Source: Batrachochytrium dendrobatidis JAM81 | Taxonomy: Eukaryota; Chytridiomycota; Chytridiomycetes; Rhizophydiales | DNA: 64,000 nt | NCBI RefSeq assembly: GCF_000203795.2 | Contig: NW_006281099.1 | Location: 856,690-920,689 of the forward strand | Direction of reading: 5' to 3' | Shown: positions 10,704 through 21,690 of the stretch, piece after piece | Position numbering within the stretch: the stretch's first letter is position 1 | Layout: each line of letters starts with the position of its first letter | Notes under the pieces: model-generated | What the model saw: only the letters and a program-made list of their open reading frames with translations | Database searches by the model: none | What the model was told of the DNA's origin: nothing | Made by a program: the position numbers and the translations under genes

Positions 10704-12947
10704 TCAAGGTATGGAGGCAGTTGTTGACCCAACAAGAGACATGGCTGGCATGTTTCCAGAAGAGTTCAACGTACCCATCACAGGAGGAAATCCTGGAGAA
10801 GCAGGTGTGGATGAAATCTGATTAGCATCTGATGGATCTCCAGTATATCCCTTGATCGCATTGCGCATAAATTCTATAAACCGCTTGCCATAGAGCATGG
10901 GATTGACTGCAGATATTTTGGTGCTGTCATTGCCAAAGGATTTAAAGAAATGCTCAACCTTTTTGGTCGCACTGTATTTAGTAAAAATATCAATGATGCC
11001 AATATAGTAAATTTCCTTCAAAGGCATATTCGTTTCATCTGTTGCACGGAAGCCACCCTCGTCTTGATAAAATATACAGTAGCGACGTTCTGGTGGTGCA
11101 TTGTCGGGCAATTTTGAGCTTGAAGGACCCAGCTGCATGATATCAGATTCTACCATGGCTTTACGGATGACTTGGGCCTTGCTCATACGGTTAGCGGCAG
11201 TTGCACGCCGTGACAGTGTTTCGGGGTTAGGCTCGAATACCGAGAGTGTTAGATCACGAATATTGTCACGATTTCCTTTTACTACGTCGTGAAGCCCAAC
11301 AAGCAAGGAGTAGTCCATGATCTTTTGGACAACAAGGAAAGCGCAGTCTCGTTCTATCTGTTCAATCAGTAACCGCCGCTTCTCTGTTCCAAGTAGCATT
11401 TTTCTACTCCGATCAAGCCAATTCAAATCCTTCATGACAGCACGGGGATTTTTGCAAGCCTCTTCTTCAGAAATAGACCGACCTACAATGGATCCCTTTA
11501 GGTCATATACTTCGTGAATATCCTTGTTGGGGGGAAACACATTTCCCATGACCACAAAATGAATTTTGCGGTTTCCAGGCAATTTTACTCTGTGTAGACC
11601 AAATATGCGAGACAAGAGAGTGTGTGGATTAGATCTAATGTGGTTGTAGTAATACTCGAGAATCTTGAGGATAAACTTGTGCTCAGAATGGTGAATGGTT
11701 TTAATGATGAAGCGATAGTCTTGTGAATAGTAAAAAAAGCTGCCACTTTTACCAGGACTGCCTAATTCGGAAAGGACATATTTTCCAGTGAGAGACAACA
11801 GGTATTCGGCAGGATCGACATGAAAACTGTCACGAACCCGCCTGAATACCCACGGAGCGTAGTCTTTAAATTTGAAATCATATTTTGATGATGGGGTCAT
11901 CTCATTGCCAGTTACGTCAAAAGCAAGCTTGTGTGCAGCTGTGAAATCTTCAGCAACAATGTCCCGCAGCGGCTTAGCATTGCAACGAGACACAGATATT
12001 CTGATGCCAGTCAGCATGTCGTACATAAGCATGTAATTGGCATGACCCTCCTTGACAGGAGTGCCAACCAGCACTTCCCTTCCGTGCATTGAGCGCCTTC
12101 CAGTCATCAAATCCTGTGAAGTGAATTTCCGAGTGGGACTCATTCTTGAAGCAGGCTCGCTTGTGGGCAGTAAAGGGACATCTATAGGCACAGCAACACT
12201 TACTGCGGATTTAGATATGTTGAATGCATCACTGACAGTATTGCGGCGTATATTGGGTATATGGTAAGGACCTGAGATAGCGTTGATGTTGGTAGTGCTA
12301 GACTGAGTGCCGGGTGATAATGCCGCTGCAAGCGGGAGAGTGCTTGACACGGAGCGAGAGGTTTCCACCAAGTCTCTCGACTTGCGCAATTCAATCTCCG
12401 AGGCTGTTGGAGAGCGTGCTCTATCACGAAGAGTTTGCATGCGAATGGAATAAGCAACGGGACTCACCACTGCAGCAGTGTTAGTAGCTATGCATTCGGT
12501 CGATGCAGCGGTGGATGAGGTCTCTTCAGGAATAACAGTGGTCAAGAGATTGTAAGATTTTTGCTGGAGTGTCGAGTCATGGACTTGCATTTGAGAGATA
12601 CTCTGAGCAGTGGAGTTATTTAGAGGTCGTTTGAATTCAGTGTCGACAGCCACAACAGCTGCACTTTTGATGGCAGGCAGTTCCGTTTCTGCATGAACAG
12701 AGTTGGTGGTTGACGAATGAATGGCATTTGTGATGGAGTTGGAGCTTGGGCTGGGTTTCAAGGCATATGCGCCAGGAAAACCATCCGGCAATAACGAAGT
12801 TTCTCTTACAAGAACAGCAGTATGAGGAATGGTAGAAATCGTACGAGGACTATCTAGTAAAGTCGCAGGCATGGCAGTAGTATTTGAAGTAGAGTTGGTG
12901 TAAGTGGACAACCCCTCGACAGAATGACCAATGATATCTGCAGCCAT
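10704..12947 (-). CDS. Phosphatidylinositol-4-phosphate 5-kinase (MSS4/its3 type)
   Basis: A single exon of 747 aa. The first roughly 300 residues are Ser/Thr-rich and without a domain. The PIPK catalytic domain occupies about residues 310-700. Visible motifs are the G-loop LGSPGKSGSFFYYSQD, FIIKTIHHSE with the ATP-binding lysine, VVMGNVF, the YDLKGS(I)VGR block, the catalytic MDYSLLVGLHD, and the late YYIGIIDIFTKYS plus KKVEHFFKS activation-loop region. The enzyme makes PI(4,5)P2 at the plasma membrane and controls actin and cell-wall signalling. The chosen ATG gives MAADIIGHS. The frame stays open for another 31 codons upstream but has no earlier ATG. The 3' end faces the start of the WDR60 gene. 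Confidence 0.93.
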   Translation of the reverse strand: MAADIIGHSVEGLSTYTNSTSNTTAMPATLLDSPRTISTIPHTAVLVRETSLLPDGFPGAYALKPSPSSNSITNAIHSSTTNSVHAETELPAIKSAAVVAVDTEFKRPLNNSTAQSISQMQVHDSTLQQKSYNLLTTVIPEETSSTAASTECIATNTAAVVSPVAYSIRMQTLRDRARSPTASEIELRKSRDLVETSRSVSSTLPLAAALSPGTQSSTTNINAISGPYHIPNIRRNTVSDAFNISKSAVSVAVPIDVPLLPTSEPASRMSPTRKFTSQDLMTGRRSMHGREVLVGTPVKEGHANYMLMYDMLTGIRISVSRCNAKPLRDIVAEDFTAAHKLAFDVTGNEMTPSSKYDFKFKDYAPWVFRRVRDSFHVDPAEYLLSLTGKYVLSELGSPGKSGSFFYYSQDYRFIIKTIHHSEHKFILKILEYYYNHIRSNPHTLLSRIFGLHRVKLPGNRKIHFVVMGNVFPPNKDIHEVYDLKGSIVGRSISEEEACKNPRAVMKDLNWLDRSRKMLLGTEKRRLLIEQIERDCAFLVVQKIMDYSLLVGLHDVVKGNRDNIRDLTLSVFEPNPETLSRRATAANRMSKAQVIRKAMVESDIMQLGPSSSKLPDNAPPERRYCIFYQDEGGFRATDETNMPLKEIYYIGIIDIFTKYSATKKVEHFFKSFGNDSTKISAVNPMLYGKRFIEFMRNAIKGYTGDPSDANQISSTPASPGFPPVMGTLNSSGNMPAMSLVGSTTASIP

Positions 12948-13826
12948 TGTCTGGTAGTTGTTTTTGCTGTCAAAGTAGGAGTGATGAGGTACTGTTATAG
13001 TAAGCAAATGATCTGAACAGACTGACGTCCTTGCTAACAAAGTGGTTGGATAATTGCAGAACGGGCAAGGAATTGGAGTTGGTTTTGGTCAGTGGTGATT
13101 GTTGCTTAGTACAAATAGTCGGTGACAATGAGTATGAGAACACAGGAAAAATATTTTTTTGTTTGTATTTCAGCCAATTTTTGTCATATTTCGGCAACAG
13201 GTTTTTGGTTCGTAAATTGAATGTTTCAGATTAGTGTCGAGGTTCTTGTGTCAGCAAAATCAACACCAAGATCTGCAAGCTGTTGTCACTGCACCAAACA
13301 AGTCTTGTTCTATACTGAATCAACAGGAACAGCTGATTGTTTGACACTGATCATGTCAACAGGTTGGATTGTCATTGTGGTACACAGAGCACGATAGATG
13401 CTCATGCCAATCAACACTCTAATATTTGTAACAACAAAAAAGCATTCAAACAAACCCAAAGTGTGAATACAATTTACATAAATACATGATACACACTGAT
13501 GGCTGACAATTTCTCATTCATCTCTCCATTCTCTTCGGCCGTGAAATCCTAGCAACAAGATCATGCCTAGAACGCATCAACATACTCATGTCAAGCAATA
13601 GTATTGTGTGGTGGTGGTTACAAAGCCAAGTAATGCATTCTTCAAACAGATTCAATACCAAAATAAACCATTTGATCATAATATTATATAATGTTTGTTT
13701 TCCCAACAGAATAAATACAATATGATTCAAGCTTGAGCTGTAAAGTTTGATGTTTGCTTCATTATTGTCACGTGATAGTATTTTCTGTATATTGACAATT
13801 CTGCAGCTTCAACGACGAGCCAATTC
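12948..13826. other. Divergent intergenic region between PIP5K and IMP1
   Basis: About 880 bp separating two divergent start codons, so it should hold both promoters and the PIP5K 5' untranslated region. It contains AT-rich runs and short open frames without recognisable content. I see no transposon terminal repeat here. Confidence 0.5.
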
Positions 13827-14684
13827 ATGTGGAAATCATTTACTCTTGGGAATCGGATGGCAAGTGCAGCTTCATTTGCTCGTACTGCAATGCAGAGTAT
13901 TCGACTAGACTTGGCCAATTTATTCAAACCCAATTCCTCACCACTCACTCGTGCCAGCGGTGCAGTCTACATATGGAAATACTCGCATTCGCTGATCAAA
14001 AGTGGACTAGCTGCATTGCTGTTCGATCACTACATCTGTGGCTTTGGACTGGTAATTATATGAAATGGTTTAAAGAGTTTAATACCGTAGTTTTGAACTT
14101 GATTGGATTCATGTATTGTAGGAAATAATAGCTTATCATACTGGTGGATCTTAATTAGACTGTTGGTCCATCCATGCTGCCCACGCTCAATATTGCAGGT
14201 GATTGGGTCCTGATTGAAAGAATATCATGGCGAAACAGACGCCTTGCTCTAGGAGATATCGTAATATGTACATCTCCAGTCAATCCTTCTAGACTCATTT
14301 GTAAACGTGTTCTGGGACTTCCCGGCGATATTGTCTGTACTGATCCTCGCATGATTTCACCTAAATGGATCAAAGTGCCTGAAGGCTGCGTATGGCTTCA
14401 AGGCGATAATTTTCAAAACTCAAAGGACTCTAGAGAGTTTGGTCCTGTTCCAATGGGATTGATTCGAGGCCATGTGTTTTTCAGAGTACGTTGGGTTTAG
14501 ATTCATTCCATATCTGCATTACCAAACCAAACCAAGCCAATCAGCTTACTAACCCAAATTCCATTTTATTAAAACAACTGATTCGTATACTTAGTTTTGG
14601 CCTTGGTACATGTATCCCATGCCTGGACTTGAATTTGCAACACAACAAGAACTAGATGATTTGGGAGTGAATTTGACCCATTGA
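13827..14684 (+). CDS. IMP1: Mitochondrial inner membrane protease subunit 1 (IMP1, S26 family)
   Basis: Three exons (13827-14051, 14159-14485, 14595-14684) give 213 aa. The catalytic serine sits in GPSMLPT at about residue 80 and the catalytic lysine in ICKRVLGLPGD at about residue 120. Box D/E is seen as GDNFQNSKDSREFGPVP, and the end reads LIRGHVFFRFWPW, as in yeast Imp1. The enzyme is a signal peptidase-like serine protease of the mitochondrial inner membrane that removes sorting signals from intermembrane-space proteins. The N-terminal 75 residues include an amphipathic, Arg-containing start and a hydrophobic stretch (SGLAALLFDHYICGFGL), as expected for targeting and a membrane anchor. 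If the third exon is ignored, the frame ends at 14500 and loses the conserved FWPW tail, so I include it. Confidence 0.88.
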
Positions 14685-14868
14685 AGCTATATTAGATTTA
14701 CATAATACCCATAGAACCAATATTTTTAAAAAATGGAATAACAATCCATTGTGAATAGCACAGATTCGAGTCTGTAGCCGATTGGATTGGAGTCGATATA
14801 CAAAATAAATGTTTTGAATAAACCACTTGACTGAAATTTAGTTAACAAATTGCATTTTGATTCAAGTG

Positions 14869-16274
14869 ATGGACAAGTATCGCGAGACTGCGACCTTGCT
14901 GCTTAACCACCTGCATGTATACCTAGAGTCAGTCCACCTTGCCACCATAGTGTCATATGTAGCCCTCTCTACATTTTTATTATTTTTATTCCGCACTATC
15001 CGTTGCAACTATCTGCTCAGACATTCCAAAAAACAAGCAAGTAATCACTCGACTCAATTCGGACTTGGACATGAACCTGTCAATCAACCGATTCACTACG
15101 CTGCCGAGTTGGATTATAATCAAGATATGCCAAATCAAAATAGTAACAGCTTGAAACTAAAGAAATTCCAAAATAATCGAGCTAAGCTGGCCATACAAGA
15201 CTCGGGTGTGGGATTTTTGGAAGGCATAGGGTCTGATGATGGTTTATCTCGAGTAAGATCGTGACATGAATTGATGCCAAGTTGTAATTGCTGCTTCATT
15301 TTATTTGTATATTCTAATCAATTCACATCAATCCACTAATCGTATGTGCATTTCTTGAATTGCATGTACTCATCAACCATCAATAGAAGGTGGATGCACT
15401 TTCAACAAGAATTGGAGCAATCGAAGCGTGGATGCAAGATATTCAACGCCAGCTTTCGTCAATCGTACCTATTTCTAATCATCAATCTGGATTCTCTAGT
15501 ACGCATAATCATGACATTCATGAGACTTTGGTAGTTGCACCGCCTCCACCACCACCACCTCCTCCTCCAATGAATTTGAATCACTCTAATAAACTCGTCA
15601 TCGTTCGATCAGAAAAAACGCAAGAAGAAACCAAACCAACAATGAGCCAAGTTCTCAAAGAACTATCATCTCTCAAAGTCAAAGTAGGCAGTCTTATCAA
15701 GTAAGTTGCATGTTAAACTTGAGCAGATAAGCAAGCCAGATCTGTCATGCACAGTAATATTAAATTAATCTTAAATTTTAGCTCACCTCGAAGCACCTAC
15801 TTGACAAAACGAACACATGGAGATCAACCCAAGCCTCCATCTCGTCTGTCTATTGTGCAAGAAAACCCATTTTTAACTTCGACTGGACCACAACAATTGA
15901 ATCATGTCCTTACATCAAATGAAAATTCAGCATATCAAGGAAACAGGGCTCCTGTATCTTTGGCAGATGCACCTCAGTACTTGGCACGGGAGATTCAAGC
16001 CATTAGACTAAAAAAGACAGATATTCCTCGATCACCAGGCGGCACGACAATATTGCCTCTACGCAGAAGTAGACGACACGGTGGATTACATCCAGATTCA
16101 ATCGGTAAGTGCTGACTACTTTGTATGACTTGTGATTTCGATTCGACACATTAATAAGATTTGAAACCGACTGTTTTAGTTCATTCGCTGCAACAACGGT
16201 TTGCTAATGCGTATCCATCTGACATGGACGGAGCAAGTATGGATTCTAGTCCATTCTCTCCTGAAACCAAATAA
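14869..16274 (+). CDS. Mitochondrial fission regulator family protein (MTFR1/2-like)
   Basis: Four exons (14869-15252, 15387-15700, 15782-16104, 16180-16274) give 371 aa. An N-terminal hydrophobic helix (ATIVSYVALSTFLLFLF, residues about 24-43) is followed by a short coiled coil (LSTRIGAIEAWMQDIQRQL) and a run of ten prolines near residue 185. The C-terminal third matches the MTFR family in order: an IRLKKTDIPRSPGGT block, then DSIVHSLQQRFA, then the SSPFSPETK end. In animals these proteins sit at mitochondria and influence fission and respiration. The membrane helix at the N-terminus would suit anchoring to a mitochondrial membrane. The call rests on ordered motifs remembered from the family and not on an alignment. 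Confidence 0.62.
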
Positions 16275-16424
16275 ATAGGATTTTCTTTTTGAAATGAATA
16301 AAGAATCAATGCAATCATGGCTCAGATCTGTTAGTGGGAATCTTTGATTTCAACCAATCAGAAACGACTCGGCAAGTATTGCCAAAACTCGACAAAATCA
16401 TAACTTGACCAACAACACTTCAAC

Positions 16425-19400
16425 ATGTCCAGCAACAGATATGATGAGGAGGATGAGACTGAGGAACAGTCTAGAGAAGCTCGTTTTCGCAGACAAAGAG
16501 ATGAGGACGAGGACGACGAAGAGGATGAAGAGGAGGAAGAGGAGGAGGATGATGAAGACCATGAACGTGGAGTGAGTTGAGAAGACTTGATGAGCTATAT
16601 ATGGCTGCACTGCATTATAAACGGCTATAATTGTATATTCATTTGCAATGGTTAGCAATTGCATATAGAATGCACACTGCTACTATTTGCTACTCTTCAG
16701 CGGATAACCTGCTTATTGAATGGCAAGCTACGCTGTCAGTCCTTACCACTCGGTGATAGAGCTATCCAGCCAATTGCTTGTTATTTTCTCTTTTAAAGAC
16801 CTATGTAAACTAGTCTTGATCAAATCACTGCTAAACTTGTAATTTATTCTAGCACGATCTAATCTCTAGATATAAATAGCCTAATATCAGCTCCTTTTCA
16901 TTGTTCATATAGGCGATTAAAAACTAATTCAACTGGTCTATTGTTAAATGGTTTATTGGATTAGGTTCAAAAGCACCCAAAGAAGCGTCAACGTAGGCAA
17001 AAGGCCAACCCTTTTATTGATTATGAGGCTGCTGTTGATGAAGATGACGAAGAAGACGACGAGGAAGCTGAGGATGGTTTTGATCGTGGTGAGGCTATAA
17101 CTGGACAATAACCTAAAGAATGGTCTGTCGTGCATATATGTTCAATCAAGTGTGACTCATTTTTTTAAATCATGCCAATTTGAATAGAGGAAGCTGAAGA
17201 AGTTGAACGCACTTTTCACGACGAAAGCAGACATAGAGCGTTTGATCGTCGTGTGCAGCAAGAAGAGGACACCAACGCTGAAGCAATCGCCGAGAGATTT
17301 AAGCAGCGATATGGTCGATCCGAAATGTCCCGTGGTGCTTACCGTGGCGACTTGGATCATGTGCCTCAAAGTGTATTGATTCCATCCGTCAATGATCCCA
17401 AGTTGTGGTTGATTCGATGCAAAGTACGTCTAGAAACTGTCGTGTTGAATCGGTGTATGCTTTTGTTTTTTGAAATGGCAATATTCTAATCCAAACGGCT
17501 ATTTATTTTTATCCCCATTGAACTTGCGTGTCTACTCTCTAGCCAGGAAAAGAAAAGATTATTGTCATGCAAATGATGCGCAAGTTTGACGATCTAGAAC
17601 TTACTTCCAAAACACCGCTCGAGATTTTATCTGTTTTTAGCAGAGACTCCCTCCAAGGCTACGTTTACATTGAAGCCATGAAACAAGCCCACGTTATGGC
17701 TGCTATTCAAGGTGTTAACAATATATACGTATCCAAACTCCAACTTGTCCCTGTAAACGAAATGGTGGACTGTTTGAGCATCAAAGGCAAAACATTGGAT
17801 CTTAAAACCAACGCATGGGTACGAGTCAAACGCGGCAGGTACGACGGTGACTTGGCTCAAGTATTAGAAGTTGCTGAATCAGGTGATACGGCCCTTGTGA
17901 AACTCATTCCTCGCTTAGAGCCTGCTCGCGGTACATTAGGTCAGGTCCAGTCACGTCGTAAAAAGGGTACAGATGTTCGTCAACCACAAAAACTGTTTCA
18001 ACCTAGCGATTTCAACAAGCGTGAAATCAATGCAGGTAATGGAGGATACACTTACCAAGGTGACTTTTTCGACAAGGATGGATACTTGGAGAAAACCATG
18101 AAGGTAACATCACTATTGACCGAGATGGTGAATCCTACATTGGATGAAATCACCAAATTTTCTGGTGGATCAATCAATGAGCAAAACAACGACTTGGCAC
18201 TTTTAGCGAGCGCAAATCAAGCCACCACAGATGATTTTCAGATTGGCGAAGGAATTACGGTTATTAGTGGTGAATTGAAAAACGTTCCTGGCGTGATTCA
18301 GTCGATTGAAGGTGGTATTGTAACTGTTATACCCGACAAGTCTTTTGGACTGAGTGGGCCACTGCGATACCCTGCACGAGATATTGCAAAACGGTTTGAA
18401 GAGGGAAACCACGTCAAGGTAGTTGGAGGCGTACACAAGGACGAAACAGGCTTGATTGTCAAAATTGACAACAATGTGGTGACGATTTTATCTGATACGT
18501 CATTGAATCCAATCTCGGTGTTTTCCAAAGATTTGAGAACTGCAAGTGAAGTTTCTGCTGTGGGGACTTCTTTAGGTCAATATGACACGCTCGATCTGGT
18601 GCAACTTTCCGCTAGCGATGTTGGAGTGATTGTTAAGATTGAAAAGGACATATTGTTAATTTTGAACCAGTATGGTAATCTTTTGCGTGTCAAACCACAG
18701 CAAATCCAAAGCAAACGCGATTCTTCCAGGGCAGTAACAAGTGACTCGCATGCTCGGCCAGTTACTGCTGGTGACCATGTGGTTGTCAGCGATCCTTCAT
18801 CTACAATCAAGCGCAGCGGCACTGTGTTGCATATATTTAGATCACATGTATTTGTCAAGTCGCGTGAGATAGTGGAAGACAATGGCATTATTGTTGCTCG
18901 CAACTCCAATTTAGTCGTTATGGGTGGAAAAGTGCCCATGCCTGCCTTTGGCAGTCATGCACCTGGTGCAGGACGCGGCAATGCTTACAACCCTTATGCT
19001 GCATCTACAGGTTTAGCGGGCCAGGGAAGATCAGGAGGCCCTGGTGGTATGGGTCGCGGAAGAGGTAGAGGCCGAGGCCGAGACGAGTTTGTTGGAAAGA
19101 CTGTTACTATTTGCGGCGGTCCTTACAAGGGCTACCTTGGTATTGTCAAGGATGCCACCGAAACTCATGCACGAGTTGAGCTTCACACTGGCAACAAGAC
19201 GATCAACATGGAAAAAACAAAACTCAGTATGCATGGAGCTGAATCACGGTCCATGCAATCCCAAGTCAATGCCGGATACAACGGATATGCAGATAGGTAT
19301 GATCGTAACAGTAATATGGGTAGTCGTACGCCAAGCTACAGCGGATCCAAAACACCCATGTACCGATCAAATACCGAGTCGGCGACACCCAACCCACATA

Positions 19401-20242
19401 TGGATGGTGGACGCACGCCTGCATGGGATTCTGGAAGCCGTACTCCTGCATGGAATGCTAGTAGCAAGACACCTGCTTGGGAAGCTTCAAGTCGCACACC
19501 GGCTCGCCCAGATTCATTTTTTCCGGGTGCAGATCATATGCCGTATCAAAATGCATTGGCAGATAATGCAGACACGCCATATATCCCATCTACACCTGCA
19601 GTTGATGGTATGCATGGACAATCTCACAATGTCACAGGAACACCGGGGGCTTATCCGTCAACTCCAGCGGCACACAATTTACCCCAAACACCATTAGGTG
19701 GTATAGGTGGACAGTATCCCAACATGGGAAGCGTGCCCAATACTGGATTACCGCAAACCCCTTTTGTTCCCGCAACCCCTTTCAACCCATCTACACCTGC
19801 CAACGTTCATGGAGACTATTATGGCTCACCCAATGGTGGTATGGACGTCCACGTATCTGAAAACTGGCTGTGCGTTGGTATTGAAGTGCGCATCATCCAA
19901 TCTCAAACTGGGCGACGATTCCGCGATGGACAATATGATGGCCGACGTGCTGCAATCAAAACTGTCGAGCAGGGCAACCGCAATGCACAGATTCTTTTTC
20001 TGGACGGTGGTGTAGACGGTCATGGAGGAGAGGTGATTTCAGGTGTGCCAGATGAGTGTCTTGGGCCTATTCATCCAGAAAAGAAGGAAGCATTCAAGGT
20101 CCTCAAGGGTGAATATCGGGATTACACTGGCGTGTTGTTAAGTATTGATATGGAGGAGGGCGTGGTAAGATTAGATGGCCGTAGCGATATTTTGATGATG
20201 GATATGTCGTCTCTTGCCAAGATACATGCTTCATCTGAATAA
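16425..20242 (+). CDS. SPT5: Transcription elongation factor SPT5
   Basis: Four exons (16425-16571, 16965-17088, 17188-17423, 17543-20242) give 1,068 aa. The N-terminus is highly acidic (Asp/Glu runs in exons 1 and 2). An NGN domain follows from about residue 150 (LWLIRCKPGKEKIIVMQMM), then several KOW motifs, each with a conserved basic and glycine pattern (WVRVKRGRYDGDLAQVLEV, NVPGVIQSIEGGIVTV, HKDETGLIVKID, GPYKGYLGIVKDA). The C-terminal region from about residue 630 contains Thr-Pro repeats (GSRTPAW, SKTPAW, SSRTPA), the phosphorylation target of elongation kinases, before a last KOW. Spt5 with Spt4 forms DSIF, which clamps RNA polymerase II and controls pausing, elongation and capping. 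A Gly/Arg-rich linker lies near residue 500. The start ATG gives MSSNRYDEEDE. Confidence 0.96.
18950..19110 (+). repeat. Gly/Arg-rich low-complexity linker in SPT5
   Basis: The coding sequence between two KOW motifs reads as a Gly- and Arg-rich run including GMGRGRGRGRGRDE. Such RGG-like stretches often bind RNA or are arginine-methylated. A CARM1-type methyltransferase gene lies elsewhere in this window, but that proximity is not evidence of a functional link. Confidence 0.7.
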
Positions 20243-20363
20243 CCGATTGCACAATACATGACGCTTTGCAACAAGCATGTCTGATTTTAGTTTATTCGTT
20301 TTTACAGCCAGAATCTGTTTAATTTTCCTTTTGGGCCGAATCCAATAAAAATAATGAATCTGC

Positions 20364-21235
20364 TTATTGATGAATTATAATAGATGGCATGTGTGCTGGT
20401 TGTAAGACTGCAGGCTCAACTTGGATACCACCACTGGTTTGAATCAATCTTTGACTAAACCTATCTGACCAGGCCTGACTTCCACTTATATCCCTCTCAA
20501 CCAAGACTATCAACGAGCAGTCACTATTCAGCAATCTGCTTGATCGTTTAGCAGCATCCATTGCCAATGAGCTTGCATATGTCATCAATCCCTCTGATCC
20601 CTGGCATATCGAATCCATACCAACAATAACAATAGATAAATGTGGAGGTTGTTGGGCTGGCTGATCTTGCATGATTGAATGCCAATCTGGCACAGATGCA
20701 AGAAGGGACACAAGCTTAGACGGTGTTGGTGTGTATCTAATATAGTCATGCACTTGATCAACAAGTTATTTCCAACTAGGATTGAATATATTCTTTCAGT
20801 GTCGTACCGTATATATACATGATGTTCCATGATCACTTGAATAGACTCGAGTGTTTGCGAATTGGAGTTGGCCGGATTTGAACAGGTAAATGGATTCAGT
20901 TCATCCATTGATGGCACAGGTATTTGACGGAAAGTGTCTGGAGACTGAGCAATCACTAGTACGGCTGTGGTAGGCTGGCGGCGAAGAATTGTTTGTACTA
21001 TCTGAACAATCAGTGATGCCAGACTAACGACCAGACATATTCAGCAGACACAATGGTTAATGAATGCATCGAGTGCCAAAGGCTATCTTAAAATGGCTTA
21101 CCATTGGGGATCAGCAATACGAATCAATGAATAATGATTGGAGTTTGAGCTAGAATGCAACAAGCTAAAAAGGTCTTTATATATCAATGACATGAGTTGA
21201 AAGTATTGGTTCAAGTCGATATTTATTGGCTTCAT
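20364..21235 (-). CDS. RecA-fold protein, SWSAP1-like (Rad51-paralog type), tentative
   Basis: Three exons (21235-21102, 21023-20808, 20736-20364) give 240 aa with phases that match. The order of blocks resembles SWSAP1, partner of the SWIM protein ZSWIM7 in homologous recombination. A strand and loop, SLIRIADPQWCLASLIVQIV, sit where Walker A should be. TTAVLVIAQSPDTF looks like the next core strand. HHVYIRYTPTPSKLVSLLASV resembles the RxxYPPSxxEL segment. HLSIVIVGMDSIC resembles the Walker B strand, followed by a helix and DCSLIVLVERD. The Walker A glycines and lysine are missing. The chosen ATG abuts the end of a transposon terminal repeat. The frame stays open further into the repeat with another ATG at 21250, so the true start is uncertain. 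Another RecA-like family, for example an Elongator subunit, is possible. Confidence 0.45.
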
Positions 21236-21690
21236 CGCCGTATTCATGTAAAATGGAACACTCGACAAGAGTCTGTCATGGAATGATAATTTACACAAGT
21301 TTACAGGACATTGTATTTTGAATCACCTACAACTGGTAATAAATAGTATAAAAACAGATAAATGAGATTGCAACAACCATCGCTCTTGATAACGCTTTGC
21401 AAATCTCAGTAGATTGCCGATTTAAATGGCACGATCATCCATTGTGGTTCATGTACCACGGCGACAATCTATAGTCTACAAACTCATTTGTTGTATTTTA
21501 ATCGGATACATTCGCGTTTTAGTTCAAGAATGAATCTGTTCCTATGCCAACTGCCAGAAGACTAGTCAATTTAAAAGTTCAAAAAAACAATGTTCATTAA
21601 TTTCGATGAAAATTATCATGCCATGAGACTGGATATTTATTATATACTTTGACGCCCTCAGTGTTCCGTTTTATGTGAATACAACTGTAA
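21236..21690 (+). mobile_element. MITE-like element copy C, filling the gap between two genes
   Basis: The left terminal repeat at 21236-21262 (CGCCGTATTCATGTAAAATG) and the right one at 21661-21690 are inverted copies of each other and of the family. Internal DNA includes the CGGATACATTCGCGTTTTAG block seen in copies A, F and G. The element spans about 455 bp. On the minus strand its right repeat is read as the last ten codons of the giant gene (LQLYSHKTEH) and the stop codon lies just inside at 21658-21660. Its left end lies directly upstream of the start codon of the SWSAP1-like gene. Element and genes therefore overlap or abut on both sides. Confidence 0.8.

Noticed and set aside
15541..15570. 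Short CCA/CCT repeat as a possible microsatellite
   Set aside because: It encodes the proline run of the MTFR-like protein in frame, so it is a coding feature and not a separate repeat.
19044..19697. A 217-codon open frame on the + strand in another frame within SPT5
   Set aside because: It is a shadow of the SPT5 linker and C-terminal repeats, whose Gly/Arg and Thr-Pro codons keep alternative frames open.
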